In this document: one piece after another, positions 55,441 through 64,000 of the stretch
How positions within the stretch are numbered: position 1 is the stretch's first letter
Layout of the letters: each line of letters begins with the position of its first letter
Source of the DNA: Crocodylus rhombifer
Lineage: Eukaryota; Chordata; Crocodylia; Crocodylidae
Length of the DNA stretch: 64,000 nt
NCBI GenBank assembly: GCA_038503035.1
Contig: JAVSML010018909.1
Location: 29,143-93,142 of the forward strand
Reading direction: 5' to 3'
The notes under the pieces: generated by a model
The model's input: only the letters and a program-made list of their open reading frames with translations
Told to the model about the DNA's origin: nothing
Databases searched by the model: none
Position numbers and translations under genes: made by a program

Positions 55441-56903
55441 AGAGAGCTCCAGTGAAGAAGTAGTAATAGTATAAAAACTTCAGACAGAATGAAAATAAAA
55501 ACATTGGTAACAACAGGCTGAATGAGCACACAAGCATTGAGGTTTACTCTTAGAAAGAGAGTCTCTTTGTTTGCAGCCTGAAGCCCCATCACCTCCAATG
55601 GAAATAATACATAAGTAAGAGTCTGCTCTTCTCCCAATGATGCAGCTTTTCTTCCCTGGAAGAGTCAAATATTCTCTCTGTGCTGACAGCAACATCTGTT
55701 CCTGAAGACAGTAAGCATGTCTGCCCTGCATGTCAGGGGAGTATTACTATCCCCATTTTGTAGGTAGGAAAATTGAGTTACAGAGCAGTTAAATGATTGC
55801 CTTAGGCCCTCTCACAGTAGCAGTGCAACCTAAGCATACATGGCATGCAAGTATGTGTTCGGCCCTCTCAATCTTGTTCCTCTTTCGGCAGCTTGCATGT
55901 ACTGCAATCCTGGACAAATTCGGAGTCTACAGAATCATGTCTGCAACAAATGTCAGCCTGCAAGACACAACCATACAACCCAGGGCTGTTTGGGACATGA
56001 GGTGCTTCCCATTTTCCCTCCACCCTGCTGGGGTTCAGCAGTGTGTGTACATTGGGGTGTGCTACTGCAGTCCCATTTGATTAACTTACATGTCTTCCTC
56101 TGAACTGTTTTGTACAATAGATTACAGAATTAAAATGAACAACATGGGCCAAATTTCTCCCCAGTGTAACTCCATTGACTTCAATAGGCTTCATCTAGGA
56201 ATTACTGTACTTCACAAGAACAAACAGCTTGAAAAAGTGTTACACTGATGGCTGATTTTTACAATACAGCACAGGGCTAGAGAATGATTTTCTCCTTCTT
56301 CACTTTGTTTCTCCCATTAGGCTGGAAACCCCACTCCCCTCTACCAAGACACAGGAGGTGTTTGAGTAAAAAAATGTTTCATTATCTCTCATCCTGCCAG
56401 TTACTCAAGTGGTATTTAAACCAGCTGGCTATCTTTCCGCAGGGAATGTGGTGCCAACAGGAAGAGGTTTAGCTTGGCAAACCCTCCAGAAATGGCCCCT
56501 CATCCGCTCCCCACCCTCTCAGCACAATTTTCATTAACTTACAGATGAATCCCTCCTGTGTCACAGCTTTCTTTGGCTGTTATTATCCTAGCTTCTGAGG
56601 ACACGCATAATTCTCTCTTGATTTAAGGAAGTAGGCTGAGATGCAGGAAGGACGTCAGCATTAGGACAATGTTTTATTCAAGAGAACAAAATTACTTTCT
56701 AATAAAGTCAAAGGCTTGATTTAAATAAATTATCACAGCACAAGCACATAGAGGGTTAAGAAGAAAATTACAATGAGCAGGTTCAGCTTTACTTAGATGA
56801 TTTTCCCCATTCAGAACTCAGTCCAAAGCATAAGGCTAATGGAAGTCTATTGACTTCAGTGGCCTTTAGAGCAGGCCATTGGTCCAGGATTTTGTTGTCA
56901 CAC
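55441..56903. other. Apparently single-copy interval with a MIR fragment
   Basis: MIR-like reversed core at about 55740-55830 (ATCCCCATTTTGTAGGTAGG, GAGTTACAGAGCAG). Around 56145-56200 and 56815-56885 there are TCCATTGACTTCAATAGGCT-like words, which I believe occur in an ancient amniote repeat. No coding exon seen. Confidence 0.4.
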
Positions 56904-57950
56904 TTCAATTGTGATGGGCTAGCTGGCAGTGACCTGGCCCAGGGGTTTTGAAAGGGCAAAAGATGATTGGAGGACTTGGAGTTCCCTTTCCTCACCAATC
57001 AGGGCCTGCAGACTCACCCTCCATGTCCCCCGATTGGCCCCTTGGGTCACCAGGAGGCGGATAAAAGGGGCAGCGCAGCTAAAGCAGGGGAGACCAGCAA
57101 GGGACCATAAGGAAGGAGATTCAAAGAGCTGGCAAGAGCTGGGCCAGCGGGGCAGAAGCAGTTGTCCCAGAAGAGCCTGAAAGAGCAGGACCCACAGGCA
57201 GCAATGGGACCCTTAGCAGCACGGCGTGCGGCTGGCAGGAGAGGCTCCCCACTGGGCTCCAGGATCCCCTATGAGAGGCTCCGGCAAGGATCTGAGCAAC
57301 GACCTGAGATGTTCTCAGATCTGCTTCCAGCTCCTCCAATCAGAAGCCGGGCAGCTCAACAGGAGGCCAGGGCTCCAGGAAGGTCAAGACCCCTAGCAGG
57401 CTGGAGCAGTGTCACCAGTGGTGGCTGTGTGGCAGCATTTATGCACGCCATGTGGGAGAATTGAGTACAAGTCCCAGCTCAGGTGTCTTGGGGTGAGTGA
57501 GCTAACAAGAAGCAAATCTTCTTGCAGTGAAAAGGGGCCATTGTGTTTTCTCCCCCTCCAGGTACCTAGGCCCTATATTTCCTTGTCAACTGACATTTTG
57601 TAGTTTGTGCCTTTTTATATTTCACCTACCAGTATTGTTTGCTTTGCTGTTCGTGTTTTATATTTTGTTAACCCTGTTTTTTGTCAATGATTTTAAGTGT
57701 CTAATCTTTGTTGAATCCTGCCCCCTTGGGGCATTGTAGTGTCCACTATACCCTCTGGTTTATGCCTGTTATGTCCCCAGTATTGTTCCCTCATTAAAAG
57801 GTATATGGTTAAGTCCTTATTGGTGATCTGGCTCTGCTCTATAGGGGGAGGAGAGTCCCTACACCTCCCACAGCATTTGTGCACCTGCTTTGATCCCTTC
57901 GATTGGAGAGGGGGTACTTCTTGGAGTACCGCCTGAGTTGCACAATCAAT
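56904..57950 (+). mobile_element. Solo LTR with recognisable promoter and poly(A) region
   Basis: The body is 56910-57944 (1035 bp), beginning TGTGATGGGCTAG and ending GAGTTGCACA. The flanks TTCAAT and ATCAAT match 5/6. Order within: CCAAT motifs (CACCAATCAG at about 56993, GATTGGCCCC at about 57033), a TATA box in GCGGATAAAAGGGG at about 57057, then a GC-rich R/U5-like segment and an ATTAAA poly(A)-type signal near 57793. This order supports an LTR rather than a gene promoter. No internal retroviral sequence is attached. The right boundary is the weaker one. Confidence 0.55.
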
Positions 57951-58110
57951 GGCCCGACCCAGCTTGAAGGGGTTCACATGTTGCAAGAGATACCATATGT
58001 TTAATGGCCACACTCATACTATAGCGGACTTCAGGTTCCTGGTCTTTTCCCAGTGAGTGTCCCAGTCTTAGCAAGGGGCAAAAGGAAGTGTCTTCCTACA
58101 ATGTAAGAGG

Positions 58111-58181
58111 AAAATACAGATTAAGTGGTAGAATCCTTGTCTACCACACAGGAAACCTGGGTTTGATTCCCAGACACTTAT
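58111..58181 (+). pseudogene. tRNA-Gly-like pseudogene (or tRNA-derived SINE head)
   Basis: AAGTGGTAGAATCCTTG follows the Gly tRNA D-arm/A-box, CTACCACACAGG the anticodon arm (loop TACCACA, anticodon ACC), and CCTGGGTTTGATTCCCAG the T-arm with a good B-box. The acceptor stem does not pair (the 5' end is AAAATACAG), so it is not a working gene. No poly(A) or LINE-like tail that would define a SINE is evident. Confidence 0.7.
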
Positions 58182-58469
58182 ATAGCTACAACCATGGAAG
58201 CACAAAACATATGGACTCAGTCTGGTCTTTGAATCTGTCTCAGTGGGCTAAAGGGAGGATGGAAGGTCTGTGCATCCTCCACTTCTCCAAAAATTCTTGC
58301 CCAGGCATACATATGCATTGAAGGTCTGGATGGCCCTCACACATACACCATGATCCAGGAGGACTGACAGTTGCCATCACCATTCCTCTATAAAGCCAAA
58401 AGCTGCTTTATGACATTCTCTATATTACGGTGTCACCACCCCCATAATGCAATGGAGTCTGGGGAGCAC

Positions 58470-58850
58470 ATCTCTATGGGTGTATACAGACGTGCTCAGT
58501 GCACATTTTATAGTGCTGTAATTTAGAGCACTTTTTGTAGCACTGTAAAGTTACAGCAGTCTTAAACATGGCAGAAATGCAATGTTTGGTTGTGGGGTGG
58601 GCCTCTGAGCCTCGCTGCTCTTTCCAGACAAGGAGGCAGGGAGGGAGTGCTTTGCAGCCTCCTGGGGCTTCTCTGCTGGTCAGAAATTTGACCAGTGTCA
58701 GCGGCAAGGCGGGGGAAGGGGTGGTGCGTGGGGATTGCCTGCTGGCACGGCCAGCAACATCAGCAGCCCTTTTTGCAGGGGGTGCACCGCCACGCTCAGA
58801 GGGTGTATGTGCACCCACATTTACCCCCTTCGCATCACCAATGCTATGCA
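58470..58850 (+). repeat. GC-rich dispersed repeat (copy 2)
   Basis: The right 90 bp (CCTTTTTGCAGGGGGTGCAC to TTCGCATCACC) is shared with 26125-26200. The left part contains near-repeats of TAGAGCACTTTTTGTAGCAC and GTAAAGTTACAGCAGTC. It belongs to an unclassified family whose left parts differ between the two copies. Confidence 0.5.
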
Positions 58851-61554
58851 TTATCACCTTATGGCAAGTTGTACAATGAAATGTGGCTCAGGTTCATGCT
58901 AGGACTTGATAACAGCACTCCTCAGTGGGGTTTGGTGCTGTAGTGATTCTCACATCATGCAAGAAGCTTATTGTGCTCCAGTGCAGTGTCTTCAAGCACA
59001 CCATGTTGCCTCCTAAACCAGAGGCATTGTAGCCACCTCTAGACAGCCCAGAAATTAGTCCACTCACACTACTTCACAGACACAGCTATACTGACTCTGG
59101 TCACCGAAGCAGCACAGCACAGCTGAGGGCACCCCTGGAGCACAGCAAGTTTGCATTGTAGACATAGCTGTAGCGCTCCAGTTAAGTCACACCAGTATTC
59201 TACCGTGGTTAGGGTGCCTTCATTCCAAAATGAGAGGGAGTGAAGCCAATAACATTGCTCTGGGCAACTATCCTATGAGGCCTTCCATCACTTTTTGTAT
59301 CAAGGGAAATTGTCAGAGCCTCTCCATACCTCACCACTAGTGACATGGTTTGCAACATGGGCTAGTTCTGATCCTGTATGTCTCTCTCTGTATGTCTGTC
59401 TGCCTGCCTGAGTTGGACATAGCCCTTCTACTTATGCTTGGTCTTTTTGAGATAACACACATCAGAATTTCCTCCCTCCAGCCTGTCTTCCACTCAGAGC
59501 CATCACAGGAGATGAATTCCCTAGCTGAGCTCTCCCACCCCTTTATTGCAGTCATCTGAATCATTCCCAGCTGAGTCTAGTAAGTGAGCCAAGCCATCCG
59601 ATCTGGCTGAGGAGGGAGGTAAACAGGACTTCTTTTAAAGGACCTGCAGGCCAGTGACACTAGCTCTGATCAATGGATCATTCACCACCTGAACTACCCA
59701 AGCAGTAACCCTAGCAGGTGCTGTCTCAGGGACTCTCCTTAGTACATTACCTTCCCTGCTTCCTCTGAGGAGGGAGTAAGTGGGTAAGTAGCTCTGCCTG
59801 GCCAGAGTAACCCACATCAAGAAGTGCAGGTGGCACCTCCCCCCTTGCAAATGTATCACAACACAGCCCAAAGGACTCAGAGGTTTGGGTTAGCCAATAA
59901 GTATTCTTATCTACATTTCTTCATGCTTCTAACATGCATTTTCCTCTATATCCTCCCCTGCAGCAGTCCTCATACTCTACAAGGTTTCTGACTCCAGTGA
60001 GTCACTTCCCAAAGGTACCAGTCAGTTCCCTGCATCCAAACCATTTTCATCCTGTTACTGAGTCACAACTCTGGTAGCAAGTTCCCTCCCCTGGGAAGAA
60101 TTGTCCAGCACTCTCTTCCTGGGCGGGGTATGGATCTCAGCCTGTCCTTTATTGAGCCAAGCTGGGTCTGGGAAGTAGAGGGACAACTTGGGAACAAAAG
60201 CTCCCACAACTTTATTGAACCTCTGAGAAGATTTTGGGTGAAAGCTCTGGATGGCTCGGTCATCCATAACCAAACTGATCTGCTCTTTAGAACAGTTTTG
60301 GAGGTTGGTTTGATCTGAAAGATAGAAACTGAAGTGTATGGGCCCCTTCCCTTCCCAGCCTTGTCAGTGTTTCTCATTTCTAAGCTGAGTAGCTCTTGCT
60401 ATCTCAGTCCTAGACCGTACACATAGCTCTACTGATATACCTCCATCCTGGCCTGCCGCTATTGTAGTTGTAGACCTTGAGTGCAATTCTATTAATGGAG
60501 CTAAATTCTGACCTGCTGTACCTCTGCATGTCTCCCCCTCCTACACACATGCACTCTGCACACGAGTAAGGAAGAATAAAGCATCTCTGCTCTCAATTAA
60601 GCCAAATGTGGGGAAAAATGAATTATACTCTTCCCTGATACTGGGGGCATTTGGCACATCCAGTAAGGGTCAGTTACTATAACTATAACCTGTGATCAGT
60701 CCCCAATGAGAGGCATTCTAATGAGAGAACAATCAGCTGGAAAGCAAGGAAGTGTATGGAAGAGAGATGACAAGAGGGGAAAGAAAAGGAAAGATCAGAG
60801 AGGAAAAAATAATTGGAGGCAGAAAGGAGAGGAGGCAGGCTGCTCAGTGTCACCAGCTGAATGTCAAATCCATTTGGAGAGGAAAACAAAGAAAGAAAGA
60901 TAAACTTGTTTTGGAAGATTACAGAAACCAAAGAACCCAGCCCCTTAATAGATTCCAAGCTGTTTCCCTGGGGCCAAGACAATGGGCAGACAAGAGAATG
61001 ACTAATTGCATTTGGCAACAGCTCTGGAAGGAGATTCCGAAGTATAAAGGATGAGTTCAGGCAGCTGGTGCTGAAGGGAAGGAGCAGGGATATCGAGGTT
61101 ACTCACCAGGAGTTATGTTTCCTGGAGGGCTGCATCATTGCATGCATCCTCATGAGATCTGAAGTGTCTGCACCACAGTCTTCCAGGCACTTCTGGAGAG
61201 CTATGCCTGTTCGGGTCCCACAAGCTCTGATTTCTGATGCTGAACAAGGCTAGAAGGATGGAAGCCCAAATCATCTCATTTTCTTTCCTAGCAGAGTGGT
61301 CAGGGCAGTTAGGGGCTGGTGTCAGAAACAATATAGTCACTTTATCTATGGTAATTAGCCCCTTTTGTAGAGGGCGGTGGATTACTGTAAGTAGTATTTT
61401 GTATACAGCAGGCAAAACACTTAACCATTTTTAGGTACTTAGGGAAAAAATACATCTCTTTAAACAACTGCAAAAGTCTGGGAAGTGGCCATAGAAGAGA
61501 AGGAAAGGCAGTAGGTCCCACTGGTTAGGTGCTAGTAAAAAAATGGAATACAAA
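58851..61554. other. Apparently single-copy interval
   Basis: No coding exon recognised. Around 61070-61250 the minus strand contains CTCCTGGTGAGTAACCTCG, a strong splice-donor-like context, inside what may be a dispersed repeat. I cannot tie it to a reading frame. Confidence 0.35.
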
Positions 61555-61685
61555 TTTCTGCTGTAACACAGACTTCCTGTGTGACCATGGTAAAGTCCTT
61601 TAATCTGTATGTGCCTCAATTGTTTGCCACATATACAAAGAGGATATGAGCACAAAGGGCTTGGTGAATAAATGCGATGGAGGAT
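61555..61685 (+). repeat. MIR relic
   Basis: CTTCCTGTGTGACCATGGTA, AAGTCCTTTAATCTG and TGTGCCTCAATTGTTTGCC follow the MIR core order (TGTGACCTTGGGCAAGTC...CCTCAGTTT). Confidence 0.65.
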
Positions 61686-61692
61686 AAATGCA

Positions 61693-62295
61693 CTGAAGAC
61701 CAAGATAGACAAAACTCTTGGGCTAGAGGCGATATCTTTTATTAGACCAACTAAATAGTAGCAAAAAAATCTTTCTTTGCAAGCTTTCAGGTCCAAACAC
61801 CCTTTGTCAAGCAGAGGAAAATTCAAAGATTGTAGAAGTTCTCTCAAGTAGAAAAGAAACTTCATCTTGCACAGGGGAGGTAAAGGATAGTGGGGTTCCC
61901 CTGGGTTTCAAAGCCCATTTGTGAAATGTTGCTCTGTGAATATGTAGATTAGGCACAGGCAAAGCTCCGGCAGGTTTCTTCCCTGAAGGTGTCAGATGTC
62001 AGGCAGGGAGTTGAAAGTTGCTTATTTCCCGTTTAGCAATGAACTTTATATTTCCAAATGGCTAATTATGATATCGTCCATGTTTCTGGGGTATAGCTTG
62101 TAGGTGTGTTGGTCTGAAAAGCAGAGGCAGGCAAAACTCTTAGGCTAGAGGCGATATAACTTAGTAGCAAAAAAATGTCTTTTTTTACTACTATTTAATT
62201 GGTCTAATAAAAGATATTGCCTCTAGCCCAAGAGTTTTGTCTGCCTCTGCTTTTTAGACCAACATGGCTACAAGCTATATCCCTGAAGACTGAGA
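61693..62295 (+). mobile_element. Snap-back element, copy 3
   Basis: The body is about 61701-62282, bracketed by CTGAAGACCAAGA (61693-61705) and CTGAAGACTGAGA (62283-62295), 11/13, with the core CTGAAGAC exact. It is co-linear with 2648-3249: AAACTCTTGGGCTAGAGG, TTTTATTAGACCAACTAA, then a ~280-bp middle, then a ~190-bp palindrome (62091-62282) ending AGACCAACATGGCTAC. In this copy the palindrome extends into GGGTATAGCTTGTAG and its inverse. Confidence 0.75.
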
Positions 62296-63824
62296 GGTTC
62301 AACCTCGTCACAGGTTTGCTGGAACTTAGGGAAGAATCCTCTAAAGTGACTGTGCCTTACTTTTACAGCAGTAAATTCATGTCTAACCCAAGATACCCAT
62401 GGGCCTTTGCTTGGAGGACCAGTCCTTGTTAGTTCTTGCAGAGTTGGTGCTGAGTGGCTTTTTGAGGCAGCTAGTGGAGATATAAACTCATTGATGATGC
62501 CTTCTTCAGTTACAGGGTGCCAAAACTGCAGTGCCTTGAAGAGGAGCATCTACCTTCTTTTTTTATAGCTGAAGTGCTAAAGGGACTGCTGCCTCCTGTT
62601 CTACCAGCAAAGAACTGGAGGTGGGGAAGGCTATGAATATACAACAACAGGAAAAACAAACATTTTGTGGCCAAAGGGGAGAGCCACAGGATTCTTTTTA
62701 ATTATCCAAGCTACCCAGGACATACAAGGAGCATGGAGATATATCCCCTCCAAAAGCTAAGCGTGCTATAGGGTCCTGGCAGCTGCAGCCTCTACTTAAT
62801 TAATAGATTACACTCAGCATTAAAAAGCAAGTGGGTTAATGGGAAGACTCCTGCCTGGCTATCCATCAGAGAATAAGCAGATGGCTGAAACGCTTGTGTC
62901 TGATGTTTCTTACTATGGTGCCCTAGTAGGGCCATGATCAAAGACTATTCCAAGACATTATATTGCCCAATGACCAAAATTAAAAAAGATAATTTGCACT
63001 TTCTAAGGAGTTTGTTTGTAAAGTGCTTTGAGACCTATTGATGTAATGGGATGTGCCAAGTATGATTCATCTTCAAGAGGCGTTAAACCTCTCTCAAAGC
63101 CTGCTGGAACCCCTCTCAATGCTATCTGATGAGCTGGGTCTTCTTGGCAAGCAGTACAAAACATGTTGGGAAGGGACTGGAATTTTGGGACCCTGTTACT
63201 CTTTTGCCCCAAGCCTTTTTCAGTGTCTGCCAAGACCAAAGTGACTTGGATCATGTAATGTTTACTAGGCCCTGTGCTTGAGTGTGAGTGACTTTACAAG
63301 GTGCAAGTCCTGGAGGTCAGGAATGATTTATCTCTTGCATTGTAAGGTATGTAGGGCACAACCATCTTTTGATGTTTACTACAGTACCAAGCACACTGTT
63401 GGTGCCTCATAAATCAAAAGAACATAATACTGAGACCAGTTTCAAGAGACCTGATCTTCAGTTGGTATAAACTGATGTGACCCTGTTGACTTCAGAGGAA
63501 CTGCTCTGATTCACACTAGCTAGGGATCCAGCCCAATGGCATTACATGGTATGCCCTGAAATAAATGTATTTAACCTTTATTTGTCCCTTCAGGCTGCAT
63601 CAACATTTAAACATCAGGAATTCTTGAATGCTTGCTTCTTGAAACTGGGTAGGAGCAAGTGTAACTGTGGTGGGAAAGAGGGGAGTACAGAGAACTCTGT
63701 CATCACAAATAGGATAAGCAGCAATATCAAACCAACTCAAAGAGAAAGAACAAGATGAAGTGGTTTGATGGGAGGCACACATAAGTCTGGGTCATTGGAA
63801 TGACTCTTATGTCCTGTGCTGCAG
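62296..63824. other. Sequence upstream of the candidate exon, no further exon recognised
   Basis: Contains repeat-like pieces only: GTAAAGTGCTTTGAGACC near 63018 and GTTGACTTCAGAGGAACTGC near 63484, both probable old SINE/CR1-type fragments. The last 30 bases are a polypyrimidine-containing acceptor for the exon at 63825. Confidence 0.4.
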
Positions 63825-63958
63825 GTGCCAATCCATCTCTGTTGTACTACCACAGTAAAATGTTGTCAGCTGCAGCTCAGTATCTTTCCAAGAAGTCACT
63901 TTCCTGTAAGACCCAGGCCAAGGAGCTGATCCAGGGGGTGCGTGGTGATGTGATTGAG
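63825..63958 (+). CDS. Candidate internal coding exon of an unidentified gene
   Basis: A 134-bp segment is bounded by an acceptor (TCTTATGTCCTGTGCTGCAG, ending 63824) and a donor (GAG|GTAAAA at 63958/63959). One frame is open throughout: after two bases (GT) there are 44 codons from GCC to GAG, starting ANPSLLYYHSKMLSAAAQYL and ending ELIQGVRGDVIE. The other two frames contain stops. The exon would therefore enter in phase 1 and leave in phase 0. The composition (Ala, Lys, Leu, Gln, few Pro) looks like a soluble helical protein. I cannot name the family from memory. I saw no partner exon elsewhere in the window, so neighbouring exons probably lie to the right or more than several kb upstream. 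Alternative: a chance open segment. Confidence 0.55.
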
Positions 63959-64000
63959 GTAAAAAACTCTCTCTCGGTTCGTTTCTTTGGAGGCTCAATG

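Noticed and set aside
58111..58181. Functional tRNA-Gly gene
   Set aside because: The acceptor stem does not pair and the anticodon would be ACC, which is unusual for vertebrate tRNA-Gly.

Overview
The window looks like vertebrate, most likely sauropsid, intergenic or intronic DNA. I favour a crocodilian (inference), with a turtle as the alternative. The reasons are abundant CR1 LINEs of several ages, old MIR/CORE-SINE relics, several small hAT-type transposon families, solo-LTR-like blocks, CA/GT microsatellites and almost no coding sequence. No prokaryotic gene structure is present. Nearly all long open frames are chance frames or decayed transposon genes.

Layout. 1-615: 3' end of a CR1. 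1.56-2.39 kb: LTR-like block. 2.65-3.25 kb: snap-back element. 3.84-4.29 kb: hAT MITE with a perfect 8-bp target duplication. 5.80-6.79 kb: solo LTR (minus). 9.77-9.96 kb: MIR. 10.64-12.01 kb: large inverted-repeat (foldback) hAT-like element. 13.57-13.95 and 14.79-15.15 kb: two members of a hAT family, with an assembly gap at 14778-14787. 20.7-23.9 kb: dead non-CR1 LINE (minus). 24.36-25.63 kb: old CR1 split by an insertion. 26.75 kb: 5S rRNA-derived sequence. 27.44-27.76 kb: another hAT. 28.52-35.85 kb: 7-kb compound CR1 (minus) with repeated ORF1-endonuclease modules, a nested CR1 and tandem 5' UTR units. 38.73-39.85 and 47.58-48.73 kb: long members of the 13.57-kb hAT family. 39.89-40.23 and 61.70-62.28 kb: more snap-back copies. 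50.33-50.82 kb: second copy of the 10.64-kb family. 53.33-55.44 kb: CR1 of the same subfamily as 1-615. 56.91-57.94 kb: solo LTR with TATA, CCAAT and poly(A) signals. 58.11 kb: tRNA-Gly-like pseudogene. Intervals between these look single-copy.

The only plausible host coding sequence is one exon at 63825-63958 (+), 44 codons, with a good acceptor and donor. I cannot name its gene; the rest would lie to the right or in unrecognised upstream exons.

The most interesting material is in the mobile DNA: a family of inverted-repeat elements bounded by 12-15-bp direct repeats, a foldback element whose arms carry ~156-bp tandem subunits, and the compound CR1. I found no CRISPR, operon or complete functional gene system.
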